Part shown: piece by piece, positions 16,336 to 25,013 of the stretch | Numbering within the stretch: position 1 is the stretch's first letter | Layout: every line of letters starts with the position of its first letter | Assembly: GCA_014084085.1 (NCBI GenBank) | Contig: NPFB01000130.1 | Coordinates: forward strand, 1 to 32,575 | Direction of reading: 5' to 3' | Length of the DNA stretch: 32,575 bases | Origin: Hondaea fermentalgiana | Lineage: Eukaryota; Sar; Bigyra; Thraustochytrida; Thraustochytriidae | Notes under the pieces: model-generated | Database searches by the model: none | The model's input: only the letters and a program-made list of their open reading frames with translations | What the model was told of the DNA's origin: nothing | Program-made: the position numbers and the translations under genes

Positions 16336-18771
16336 ATGATTGCACGCTGCCTTGTGTTTTTCGCGCTGGCGGCGCTCGCTCGCGGCGAGTGTCGCACGGC
16401 CGCTCTGTATGACCGGGTGCCTATCAGCGAGAGCGCCCGCGAAATCACCGATTTTAACTTGCGCTCGGACCTTTGTCCGGAGCGAACCTTTCAGCAAGCT
16501 GCCAGCGCGTACCCTGCGCATGCAGTCACGGGCTCCCCACACGTGGCAGACCCGGATGCCTTTGACGCCATGACACCGGACGAGAAATTCGCCCGCATCC
16601 AGGAGAACATGGACCCGCCCTTCATGGTGGACGTCGACAAGCTCACCGACGACGAGGTAAACTCGCTGTGCCTCACGGTGGCCGACTGCAGGTTGCCCCC
16701 GCTGCTGACGATCATTCGCAAGCAGAGCGACGATTCTCTTTTTCAGCCAACGCTCGACGAGAGCAGCAATGTTTTCAAAGACCACTATGGCAACATGTGC
16801 TGCGAGGTGAACAAAGAAATCCCTGGCTTCGAGTACGAAATGCGCAACTCCAACCACAAAACCTCCAAGGCCATTTATCCCGCGACGCGATACCAGTACC
16901 GTTCGTCTGCCAAGTTCGACTCCATCAAAATGTACCCCAGCACCGCCACGAGCGCAATTGAGGCCAAGATTTTCCGCGTCAACTTCAACATCAGCGACGT
17001 GCCGTACTACATTTACGTCGACAACACCTGCAACGAGCTGCAGGACAACTACTGGTCCAACGGCTTCTACGGGAACTTCGGGCGCGTGGGCAGCGGCCTC
17101 TTCCACGAGGTCATGTTCAAGGGCGACAGCGATCTCCCGAGCACGCACGGCCCCGCCAACCAGGCCAACGGCCCGGTCCCGCACAACACGAATTCGTTCA
17201 CTGTCCAGTTCATGGGCAACTACGAGCCCGGAACCACGCAGCTGCAGTGGGCAGCTGCGCGCAATTTCTGGTACATCAAGGGAAGCACACCCCGTGACAA
17301 GATGGCAGCCAACCACATCAAGACGGCAGTGGAGTGGGTGCTCCTGGCGCCGCCCAAAGGCAACCTCCCGGTCTCCATCCTTTACATGATGGCGTCCAAG
17401 ATGTTCCTGGACAGGATGAACCGCGGAAACGGCAAATACACCACCGATGCCTTCGATCTCAGCCTGATCGAGTCGCACCAAGAGTCCTTCTTCAAGTACA
17501 CGCGCGCCGCCGTCGAGTGGCTCATCGACGACTCCGAGACGGGGAAGGCGCGCTTCGTGGAGGCCCTTCTCAAGGATGGCATTGAGGAGTGCCGCAGCGC
17601 GCTCATGCCGGCCTTTTACGAGCAGTTCGCGAGCTCATCCTCGTCCAAGCGCAAGCCGCCTGAGCAGGGCTGCCTCACGGCGAATCCCACCACGGCAATC
17701 ATGGACTGCAACCTGTGGCACTCACGGAAATGCAAGAACACGATCGAGGTCATGTACGCCGCGCGCTCGATCATCTGGAAGAATTTCCACCGCTCGGTGG
17801 TGAGCTGCTACAACTGCCCGGGCAAGATTGGCTGGTGGCGCTCAGGGGCCGTCGGCAACAACTACGAGACCATCAACGACATGCGACTCTTTCCCCAGTG
17901 CCTGCCCTTCGAGGACGAAAGTGGCCTCAAGTACGACCTGGGCTTCGACATGGATGATGCAACCACAATTCAGGTGGACTTCATGCAGGGATTCACTTGC
18001 CACCACGAAGGCTGTCGCTTCACGGACGCCGCGCTCGTTGAGGGCGACGAGCTGGCGCAGATTGCGGACGTGCGCCCAGGGCGCGCCTGTGACAACGCCG
18101 CTCTGGCCACCAGCACGGCGGACTCGTTCAAGGAGTGCCAAGCCCTATGCTTCTCGCACGACTATCTCTCTTGTACCGCCTTCGGCTTCAACCAAGACTC
18201 GGGGGCGTGCACGCTCTACGAGGGCTGCGACCGCGTGCTGGCAGCCGGCGCCACGGACAGCGACACGCTGGTGGTGGGTAAGCCACACATCACGGACCCG
18301 CTCGACACCTGGGACTCGCCGACGTCCTACGAGGACGTCAACCCGGGATACCCCACCACAGCGCCCACTCCCTTCCCCACAGATTCGCCCACGCTGCCGC
18401 CCAATGCGCCGCCGACCATGCGGCCGACTTCCCCCACGGCCCGCCCGACCGGCCCGACCGCGTCGCCCACGCTTTCTCCAACGCGCCCGGGCGGGACGCG
18501 GTACCCGACCGCCGCGCCCACCGGCATGCCCTCCGACGGGCCCACCACGCGAAGCCCCACGTCCTTTCCGACGGCGGCCCAGACGGAGGAGGAAGAAGAG
18601 GAGGAAGATTTGGAAGGTATCGTTGGTTCGCTTTCCACCACAACGATCGCAATCGCGGCCGGGTCGGGTTCGCTTGTCTTGCTGCTCTGCTGCGCGGGTA
18701 TCTGTTGTTGCCTTTGCTGGAAACGCTGCGCCGGATACGCAAAGGTTTCTGGAAGAAGTGATAATAAATAA
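16336..18771 (+). CDS. Large stalked type I membrane protein with PAN-like domain, paralogue 1 (811 aa)
   Basis: Signal peptide at 1-18. A conserved ectodomain core of about 560 residues has landmark segments VDNTCNELQDNYW, GFYG, GSGLFHEV, EWVLLAPPKGNLPV, WLIDDSET, WHSRKC, CYNCPGKIGWW and YDLGFDMDD. I do not recognise its fold. Residues ~583-632 have the cysteine pattern of a PAN/apple domain (CQALCFSHDYLSCTAFGF ... GACTLYEGC). Then come a Pro-Thr stalk (~671-752), a run of six glutamates, a membrane helix (~768-795) with CCAGICCCLC, and a 16-residue basic tail. PAN domains bind protein or sugar, so a receptor-binding or adhesion role on virion or cell is plausible (inference). The core is closest to the paralogue at 21398. 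Confidence 0.88.
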   Translation: MIARCLVFFALAALARGECRTAALYDRVPISESAREITDFNLRSDLCPERTFQQAASAYPAHAVTGSPHVADPDAFDAMTPDEKFARIQENMDPPFMVDVDKLTDDEVNSLCLTVADCRLPPLLTIIRKQSDDSLFQPTLDESSNVFKDHYGNMCCEVNKEIPGFEYEMRNSNHKTSKAIYPATRYQYRSSAKFDSIKMYPSTATSAIEAKIFRVNFNISDVPYYIYVDNTCNELQDNYWSNGFYGNFGRVGSGLFHEVMFKGDSDLPSTHGPANQANGPVPHNTNSFTVQFMGNYEPGTTQLQWAAARNFWYIKGSTPRDKMAANHIKTAVEWVLLAPPKGNLPVSILYMMASKMFLDRMNRGNGKYTTDAFDLSLIESHQESFFKYTRAAVEWLIDDSETGKARFVEALLKDGIEECRSALMPAFYEQFASSSSSKRKPPEQGCLTANPTTAIMDCNLWHSRKCKNTIEVMYAARSIIWKNFHRSVVSCYNCPGKIGWWRSGAVGNNYETINDMRLFPQCLPFEDESGLKYDLGFDMDDATTIQVDFMQGFTCHHEGCRFTDAALVEGDELAQIADVRPGRACDNAALATSTADSFKECQALCFSHDYLSCTAFGFNQDSGACTLYEGCDRVLAAGATDSDTLVVGKPHITDPLDTWDSPTSYEDVNPGYPTTAPTPFPTDSPTLPPNAPPTMRPTSPTARPTGPTASPTLSPTRPGGTRYPTAAPTGMPSDGPTTRSPTSFPTAAQTEEEEEEEDLEGIVGSLSTTTIAIAAGSGSLVLLLCCAGICCCLCWKRCAGYAKVSGRSDNK

Positions 18772-18772
18772 A
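18762..18772 (+). promoter_or_regulatory. AT-rich promoter element for the second large paralogue
   Basis: TAATAAATAAA spans the stop codon of the preceding gene and lies 41-51 nt before the ATG at 18813. Confidence 0.45.
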
Positions 18773-18812
18773 CAACTTGTCTCGTGACTAGATGAAAAAC
18801 AAAAGATGAACC

Positions 18813-21329
18813 ATGCTCCGCCTTGTGTCCCTGGCAGCCGTCCTTGTGCTCGCGCGAGCGGAATGCTACACCGCACCGCTCTATGACCTCGTTCGGGTCG
18901 GCGCGCTCACGCGAAACATCACTGACTTCAATTTGCAGCCCGATCTCTGCCCCGAGGTGCCCTTCCAGCAGGCCGCGTCCGAGTATCCGGCTGCGGCCGT
19001 GACCGGCGCACTGCACGTCGAAAATCCGGCGGCATTTGACCAGCTCTCTGCCGCGGAAAAGTTTGCGATCATCCAGAGCGAGATCGAGGATCCCCTCCTC
19101 GTGGAGCTGGACAGCCTCACCGACGCGGAGGTGAACTCGCTGTGCCTGACCGTGGAAGACTGCCGCGTGCCGCCAATGATGACGGTGCTCCGCGAACTCA
19201 GCACCGGCCAGCCCCACCAGCCGTACGTCGATACCAGGTTGGTGAGATACACGAACATGACGGGAGAATTTTGCTGCGACGTCAACGAGGAGGTCGATGG
19301 GTACAGCTATGAGATGGCCAACTCCAACGGAAAGACCGTGGGCAACATGTACCCAGCGATCGCGCAAAAGTACCGCTCGGGGGCCACGTTCAGGAGCATC
19401 ACGTACTACCCCAGCACGGCGACCACGGCGGCGGAAGCAAAGCTTTTCCGCGTCGAGGTCCAGGTCGCCGGCACGAACTGCTACTTCTTCGTCGACAACA
19501 CCTGCAACAATCTGCAGGGCAATCACTGGGCCAACGGCTTCTACGGAACCGAATCGCGCATCGGCAGTGGCTTCTACAACGAGGTTATTCTCAGGGCCAC
19601 CGACGAGGCGCTCCCCGAGTCGCGCGGCCCCGTCACGCAGACCGAAGGCCCTATACCCGTGGGCACAAAGGACATGACGATCGAGTTCATGGGCAATTTC
19701 ATCCCCGGCACCACGACTTTGCAATGGGCCGCTGCCACCAAGTTCTTTTACTTCAAGGAGGGCAGGACCCGCAGAGAGCTGGCAGCGAGCCACCTCAACT
19801 CCGCAATCGACTGGATGCTGCTGGCGCCGCCCCGCGGCAACCTCCCCGTGGCGCTGCTGCACTTGATGGCATCCAAGCTGTACATGGACAAGATGAGCGG
19901 CACGGGCTTGTACACCTCGGAAGCCTTCGACGACAGCGTCCTCGAGACCTACCACGGCTCGTTCTACGAGCTCACGCGCACTGCCATGGCTTGGCTGATC
20001 GACGATTCGGAGACCGGCACGGCGCGCATCGTCGATGCCATGAATGCCGACGGCGTCGACGCGTGCCGCGCAGCCCTGGACCCTGCCTTCTACGAGCAGT
20101 TCGCCGACACCCGCCTGGCCCAACGCGTGGCGGCCGGAGATGGCTGCCTGCGGAGCAATTCCGGGAGCGAGCGCATGGACTGCCACACGTGGCACTCGCG
20201 AAAGTGCCAGAACATGATCGACATCATGTACGAGGCGCGGGCAATGGTCTGGCAAGAATACCACAGCTCGATGGCCAGCTGCAGCAGCTGCCCGGGCAAG
20301 GTGGGCCTCTGGAACTCCAACGCGGCCCAGAACCAGTACCAGACCATCAACGACATGCAAAAGTATCCGCAGTGCCTGCCTTTCATGGACGAGACCGGCC
20401 TCCAGTACGACCTGGGTTTTGACATGGACAACGGCGCCGCCTTCGCGCTCGATTACATGGAAGGCTTCACGTGCCTCGCGGAAGGCTGCCGCTTCACCGA
20501 CGCAGCGTACGTGGAGGAAGACCAGCTGTCGCGAATCGTCGACATCCGCCCTGGCCGCGCCTGCACTGACACCTCCCCACTGGCGACGCTCGTCGCGAGC
20601 TCCGCCGCCGCGTGCCAGGCCAGCTGCTTCTCGCACGATTACGTCACTTGCACCACCTACAGCTTCGACGAGGACTCGGGCGACTGCAAACTTTACGCCG
20701 GCTGCGGCAGAGCGGCGCTCGAGGGTGCCGGCTCTGCCGAGACGCTGTACATCGGCAAGCCGCATCTCACGGACTTGGCCGCGACCTGGGACGACCCCGC
20801 CGTGTACGAGGACGTCGACCCGCAAACAGGGTCGCCGACCAGCTACCCAACCAATCGCCCCACGATGCAGCCGACGAGCTACCCGACCATGCGTCCCACG
20901 GAGCCCACTTCCAGGCCGACGGAGCACCCGACCCCTCAGCCGACGGACGCGCCGACAACCCCGCAGCCGACGGACGCGCCGACCCCGCTGCCGACATGGG
21001 CGCCGACGGAGCGCGGCGAGACACGCTCCCCCACGACCGCCGCTCCAACCGACGCGCCCACGGACGCGCCGACCAAGCAGCCCACTGCGAAGCCGACCAA
21101 GCAGCCGACCAATCAGCAAACTGGGCAGCCCACTGCGCAGCCCACTGCGCAGCCCACGGAGGAAGAGAATGCGAGCACATTTCTCTCAGAGCACTCGGAA
21201 ATGATCACAATCGCCGGCGCCGGCCTCGGCGGCCTGGTTGCGCTCTGCGCGCTCTGCGGGATATGCATCTGCAGGTGCAGATCGAGCCGCGACGACGAGG
21301 AGACCCACCGCCTGACACAGGGTGAGTAG
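18813..21329 (+). CDS. Large stalked type I membrane protein with PAN-like domain, paralogue 2 (838 aa)
   Basis: It has the same order as the gene at 16336: signal peptide (1-17), core, PAN-like domain (~583-632, CQASCFSHDYVTCTTYSF ... CKLYAGC), Pro-Thr stalk, membrane helix (~797-822), and a cysteine-rich start to a tail of about 18 residues. The core is the most diverged of the three: VDNTCNNLQGNHW instead of VDNTCNELQDNYW, and CSSCPGKVGLW instead of CYNCPGKIGWW. The stalk (~673-783) is the longest of the three, and its last part is built from short repeats of the type KQPTxxPT/AQPTAQPT. Its PAN-like domain is closer to paralogue 3 than to paralogue 1. Surface role as for its neighbours. 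Confidence 0.88.
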   Translation: MLRLVSLAAVLVLARAECYTAPLYDLVRVGALTRNITDFNLQPDLCPEVPFQQAASEYPAAAVTGALHVENPAAFDQLSAAEKFAIIQSEIEDPLLVELDSLTDAEVNSLCLTVEDCRVPPMMTVLRELSTGQPHQPYVDTRLVRYTNMTGEFCCDVNEEVDGYSYEMANSNGKTVGNMYPAIAQKYRSGATFRSITYYPSTATTAAEAKLFRVEVQVAGTNCYFFVDNTCNNLQGNHWANGFYGTESRIGSGFYNEVILRATDEALPESRGPVTQTEGPIPVGTKDMTIEFMGNFIPGTTTLQWAAATKFFYFKEGRTRRELAASHLNSAIDWMLLAPPRGNLPVALLHLMASKLYMDKMSGTGLYTSEAFDDSVLETYHGSFYELTRTAMAWLIDDSETGTARIVDAMNADGVDACRAALDPAFYEQFADTRLAQRVAAGDGCLRSNSGSERMDCHTWHSRKCQNMIDIMYEARAMVWQEYHSSMASCSSCPGKVGLWNSNAAQNQYQTINDMQKYPQCLPFMDETGLQYDLGFDMDNGAAFALDYMEGFTCLAEGCRFTDAAYVEEDQLSRIVDIRPGRACTDTSPLATLVASSAAACQASCFSHDYVTCTTYSFDEDSGDCKLYAGCGRAALEGAGSAETLYIGKPHLTDLAATWDDPAVYEDVDPQTGSPTSYPTNRPTMQPTSYPTMRPTEPTSRPTEHPTPQPTDAPTTPQPTDAPTPLPTWAPTERGETRSPTTAAPTDAPTDAPTKQPTAKPTKQPTNQQTGQPTAQPTAQPTEEENASTFLSEHSEMITIAGAGLGGLVALCALCGICICRCRSSRDDEETHRLTQGE

Positions 21330-21349
21330 TTTAGGCAATTTGGAAGTTG

Positions 21350-21362
21350 TAAATGTAATTAA
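21350..21362 (+). promoter_or_regulatory. AT-rich promoter element for the third large paralogue
   Basis: TAAATGTAATTAA lies 36-48 nt before the ATG at 21398 in an otherwise GC-rich gap of 68 bp. Confidence 0.45.
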
Positions 21363-21397
21363 GTTGCCCCGCACAAGGTAAAAAAGCACTTGCCACG

Positions 21398-23818
21398 ATG
21401 CTAGCACTCGCGCTCCTCGCAACCCTTGCCTGGCAGGCGGCCGGGGAATGCCACACCGCCCCGCTCTTCGACGTGCTGAAGATCAGCAAATCGGCGAGCA
21501 ACCTGACGGATTTCAACATCCAAGCGGAGCTGTGCACGGAGCGACCGTTCCAGAACACCTCCGCATACCCCGAGGCGGCCATCATGGGCGCGCCGCACAT
21601 CTCCGACCCCGCGGCCTTCGATCTCCTCTCGGTCGACGAAAAGTTCGCGTACATCGACCAGCAGATTTCCACGCCGTTCTTGGTGGACGTGGACAAACTC
21701 ACCGACGAAGAGGTGAACTCGATGTGCCTGACGGTGTCCGACTGCAGGTACCCGCCCATGCTGACCGTCATCCGCAAGGCCAGCGACGACTCCCTCTACC
21801 AGCCAACGGTATCCACCGGGGCCGTCCAGTACTCGGACCTGACGGGCGCATTCTGCTGCGACACCAACGAGAAGCTGGAACAGTTCGACTACACGGTCCG
21901 CAACTCCAACCACAAGACCTCGGCGAACATCTTCCCGGCCGTGCAGGACCGGTACCGCATCGGGGCCACCTTCCAGTCGATCAAAATGTACCCGAGCACT
22001 GCCGCCACCGCAGCCGAGGCGAAGATTTTTCGCATCAACTTCACCATCGGCGGCGTGGCCTACTACATTTACGTCGACAACACTTGCAACGAGCTGCAGG
22101 ACAATTACTGGGCCAACGGATTCTACGGGAGCGACGCGCGCGCGGGCAGCGGCCTCTTCCACGAGGTTATCTTCAAAGGCAACGACGATTCCCTCCCCAA
22201 CACGCACGGTCCGGCCAACCAGGCCAACGGTCCGATCCCGCACAAAACCAACGGCTTCACCGTGCAGTTCATCGGCAACTTCGCAGAAGGCACGAATACG
22301 TTCGAATGGGCGGCGGCCAAGAACTTTTGGTACATCCGGTCGGGACTCAGTCGCACCGTCATGGCCGCCAACCACGTCAAGAGCGCCATGGAATGGGTGC
22401 TGCTGGCGCCGCCCAAGGGCAACCTGCCGGTCACGATCCTCTACCTGATGGCGTCCTACATGAATCTGGCCAAGATGAACAACGGAAATGGAAACTTCAA
22501 AACCTCGGCGATCGACCTGAGCGAGATTGAGGATCACCAACAGTCCTTCTTCAAGTACACGCGAGCTGCGGTGGAGTGGCTCATCGACGACTCCGAGACC
22601 GAGTCGGGGTACCCTCGGTACATCGACGCCATGTTCAAGGACGGTATCGACGAGTGCCGCGGCGCCATGATGGCGGACTTCTACACGCAGTTCGCGCACA
22701 CGCAAGTGAGCAAGCGCAAGCCACCAGAGCAAGGCTGCCTCACGGCCGACCCGGCGTCTGCCATCATGGACTGCAACTACTGGCACTCGCGCAAGTGCCA
22801 ACATACCATTGCCATCATGTACGAGGCACGTGCCATGATCTGGCAGAACTTCCACCGGTCGCTGGTGAGCTGCTACAATTGCCCCGGCAAGATCGGCTGG
22901 TGGCGGTCCGGGGCAGTCCAGAACGAGTACGCCACCATCAACAAAATGCGACTTTTCCCTCAGTGCCTGCCCTACATGGACGAAGACGGCATGAAGTACG
23001 ACCTGGGCTTCGACATGGACGACGGGACGGACTACCAGCTGGACTACATGGAAGGGTTCACGTGCCACGTCGACGGCTGTCGCTTCTCCGACGCCGCCTA
23101 CGTCGAGGGCGACGAGCTGGCGCAGATCGTAGTGATCCGCCCCAACCGCACTTGCACCGACACCACTCCGCTCAACACGGTGAACAGGAACTCTGCTGCG
23201 GAATGCCAGGCCACTTGCTTCTCCGAGAACTACCTCACGTGCACCACTTTCAGCTTCGACGAAGATACGGGCGCCTGCAAGCTGTTTGCGGGCTGTGGCC
23301 GGGTGGCGCGGGAAGGAGCCGGCGCCGCGGAGACGCTGTACCTTGGCAAGCCACATCTCACCGACATGGACGCCAAGTGGGGCCACTTGCCCGTGTACGA
23401 AGACGTCGATCCGCGCACCGGAGCCCCTGTGCAAGCACCGACCGAGAGCCCTACGCTGCAGCCGACAGAGTACCCGACCATGCGCCCAACGACACCGACC
23501 TTGCCTCCGACGAACCCGCCGACCGAGCCCGGTGCGACGCCATTTCCCACAGCCGCACCCACACAGCAGCCGACGGGACGTCCCACCACCAAGAGCCCCA
23601 CCGCGTTCCCGACCGAGGCAGCGCCCACGAACTCCGCCGAGGAAGCAACCACGGACACGCTCTCCGCTCTGCTGGCCGACGCCAACGTGATCATACCGGT
23701 GGCGGGTGGCGTCGGCGTGCTCCTCGTCGCGAGCGCAGCCCTCGTCGCATGCTGTTGCTGCCGGAAAAGGAAAGACGAATCGCGGGAGGAGATCGAGCAC
23801 CTCGTCCAGCAGCCATAA
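21398..23818 (+). CDS. Large stalked type I membrane protein with PAN-like domain, paralogue 3 (806 aa)
   Basis: Signal peptide (MLALALLATLAWQAAGE) and the same architecture: core, PAN-like domain (~586-633, CQATCFSENYLTCTTFSF ... CKLFAGC), Pro-Thr stalk (~678-745), membrane helix (~764-788) ending in CCCC, and a charged tail of about 18 residues. Over one hand-aligned 65-residue core segment (MYPSTA... to ...FKG) it matches paralogue 1 at about 78% and paralogue 2 at about 58%. Over a 72-residue PAN-region segment it matches paralogue 2 at about 72% and paralogue 1 at about 51%. This reversal points to recombination between the tandem copies. The next gene starts 14 bp after its stop, and I saw no AT element there, so the two may be co-transcribed. 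Confidence 0.88.
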   Translation: MLALALLATLAWQAAGECHTAPLFDVLKISKSASNLTDFNIQAELCTERPFQNTSAYPEAAIMGAPHISDPAAFDLLSVDEKFAYIDQQISTPFLVDVDKLTDEEVNSMCLTVSDCRYPPMLTVIRKASDDSLYQPTVSTGAVQYSDLTGAFCCDTNEKLEQFDYTVRNSNHKTSANIFPAVQDRYRIGATFQSIKMYPSTAATAAEAKIFRINFTIGGVAYYIYVDNTCNELQDNYWANGFYGSDARAGSGLFHEVIFKGNDDSLPNTHGPANQANGPIPHKTNGFTVQFIGNFAEGTNTFEWAAAKNFWYIRSGLSRTVMAANHVKSAMEWVLLAPPKGNLPVTILYLMASYMNLAKMNNGNGNFKTSAIDLSEIEDHQQSFFKYTRAAVEWLIDDSETESGYPRYIDAMFKDGIDECRGAMMADFYTQFAHTQVSKRKPPEQGCLTADPASAIMDCNYWHSRKCQHTIAIMYEARAMIWQNFHRSLVSCYNCPGKIGWWRSGAVQNEYATINKMRLFPQCLPYMDEDGMKYDLGFDMDDGTDYQLDYMEGFTCHVDGCRFSDAAYVEGDELAQIVVIRPNRTCTDTTPLNTVNRNSAAECQATCFSENYLTCTTFSFDEDTGACKLFAGCGRVAREGAGAAETLYLGKPHLTDMDAKWGHLPVYEDVDPRTGAPVQAPTESPTLQPTEYPTMRPTTPTLPPTNPPTEPGATPFPTAAPTQQPTGRPTTKSPTAFPTEAAPTNSAEEATTDTLSALLADANVIIPVAGGVGVLLVASAALVACCCCRKRKDESREEIEHLVQQP

Positions 23819-23832
23819 GTGCACGCTGAGCG

Positions 23833-24768
23833 ATGATAAGCAGCGAAGCCATGAAGGGTCTTTGCTGTCTCACCGTGGCGTCTTTCTTCTTCCTGGCACT
23901 CATCTCAGTGTTGGTTGTTTTCATCTACGCCCCGGCCAGCGTGATCGACCTCAACCGCGAAAACTATCACCCGGCGCTCGAGGAGCTGCTCGACAACCAC
24001 ACGGCCGCGCGGAGCGACGTGCTTTTCGTGGATGCGCTCGATGCGGAGCTGGCCGACGCGGTTCGCGGCGCAGGCCTTCGGCTCGGGACGCACCACTCCT
24101 TCAGCGCCGAGGGCCCTCAAGGCTTCTTGGGCGGCGGCCTCTACGGCTTTGCGTACAAAGTGCCGGTCACGCGCTCAGTTGTCACGGGCCTGGCGACCAC
24201 ACAGATCCTCGGAATTCGCGAGCAGATCCGCTTGGGGGCGCGGCATCTCGACGTGAGGGTTAATAGCGACGGCGGCGTTGACCATGGCGTCATCTTCGGC
24301 ACACTGGGCGACTTCGTCGAGGCATTGCTGGACGAGCTGGAGCAGACGGCCTATGTCACCGAGGACGACCCGGTGGTGCTCTACCTGAGCCCGTCCACGT
24401 ACACCGAGGAGACCGTCACCGTCGACGAGCTCCAAGACGCGGCCCTGGCCGCGGGCGCGCCAGAAGAGTCTCCCTTGCTGCAGATTGAGTACCTCTCGTC
24501 GAGCACCGCGCTGCTGCATGCGTACGAGTTCTCCTCTGACCCCGACGCGATCAACGCGGTCGTGAACAAGACGCTGCTGCACACCGGCGAGACGCCGCGC
24601 CGCATCGGCGCCTTCGCATCGTACTCCACCTCCGACGTGGCTTCGCTGCTGGCAATACGCTTCGCCGTCTTGCTGCTCGCGCTCACCGTTACGCCTGGGA
24701 TCTGTGCCTGCTTCTTCCTCTACAAGAGCAAGGGCACCAAAGTAGAACCTGCGAAACCCCAAAAGTAA
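23833..24768 (+). CDS. PI-PLC-X-like phosphodiesterase with two membrane helices (311 aa)
   Basis: The middle of the protein matches the PI-PLC X-box plan: GTHHS (residues 85-89, family GTHDS, first catalytic His), TTQ (122-124), EQIRLGARHLDVRV (130-143, family eQLxaGvRxxDlR), His151 in DHGVIFG (second catalytic His), then DDPVVLYLSP. Such enzymes cleave phosphoinositides or GPI anchors, or, in related families, other phosphodiesters. Both histidines are present. Unusually, the domain is bracketed by a hydrophobic helix near the N-terminus (10-33) and another near the C-terminus (273-296). The catalytic part may therefore face the lumen or outside with both ends in the cytosol, if the first helix is not cleaved. 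It lies 14 bp after the last stalked-protein gene, which suggests a membrane or envelope role. Confidence 0.68.
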   Translation: MISSEAMKGLCCLTVASFFFLALISVLVVFIYAPASVIDLNRENYHPALEELLDNHTAARSDVLFVDALDAELADAVRGAGLRLGTHHSFSAEGPQGFLGGGLYGFAYKVPVTRSVVTGLATTQILGIREQIRLGARHLDVRVNSDGGVDHGVIFGTLGDFVEALLDELEQTAYVTEDDPVVLYLSPSTYTEETVTVDELQDAALAAGAPEESPLLQIEYLSSSTALLHAYEFSSDPDAINAVVNKTLLHTGETPRRIGAFASYSTSDVASLLAIRFAVLLLALTVTPGICACFFLYKSKGTKVEPAKPQK

Positions 24769-24800
24769 GAAATTTTGGTTTGGAAAAAAAAACCCTAACC

Positions 24801-25001
24801 CTATCCATACAACAACAGAGCCGCGAACCAGACGCGGAGCTCGAGCGTCTCGAGGTTCAAGTACGCGCGCGGGGTGAGCGCGCGGCTGAAGAGCACCGCC
24901 TCGATGCGAGTGGCCACCTCCAGCGCGCGCCCGTCCGTCCAGTCCCCCGGCAGCTCCGCCAGCAGCCCCGCGATGCGACGCACGACGCGGTCGCGATGCA
25001 T
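24801..25001 (-). CDS. Short helical ORF directly after, and in frame with, the RNA polymerase subunit (66 aa)
   Basis: Codon choice is strongly GC3-rich in this frame, as in real genes nearby. It begins 12 bp after the polymerase TGA and in the same frame, with no stop in between. The segments RVVRRIAGLLAEL, VATRIEAVLF and AYLNLETLELRV follow, loosely, the helix order of the TFIIS central domain (RxKVxELL, A-IE-AI, Y-xRxRSL). The zinc ribbon needed for transcript cleavage is absent, so the TFIIS resemblance is tentative. No AT-rich promoter element is seen 43-50 nt upstream of its ATG, unlike most genes here. It may be translated from the polymerase mRNA, by readthrough of the TGA or by reinitiation. 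Confidence 0.5.
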   Translation of the reverse strand: MHRDRVVRRIAGLLAELPGDWTDGRALEVATRIEAVLFSRALTPRAYLNLETLELRVWFAALLLYG

Positions 25002-25013
25002 TCTGGGTTTGCT

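Noticed and set aside
15493..17481. Long leftward ORF (662 codons) opposite the B' gene and first large paralogue
   Set aside because: It is the mirror of GC-rich codons; it spans two real genes and their gap, and has Arg/Gly/Val-rich, low-information sequence. The rightward frames have signal peptides, conserved paralogues and membrane helices.
18327..21119. Leftward ORF of 930 codons opposite paralogues 1 and 2
   Set aside because: Antisense shadow caused by high GC at third positions; similar shadows lie opposite every GC-rich gene here, and this one has no motif of its own.
13640..23640. Pro-Thr coding repeats as possible CRISPR or non-coding minisatellites
   Set aside because: The periods are short, degenerate and always in frame; they encode protein stalks rather than spaced direct repeats.
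21401..23824. Leftward ORF of 807 codons covering the whole third paralogue
   Set aside because: Same cause; the sequence is Val/Arg/Gly-rich without domains, while the rightward strand is clearly coding.
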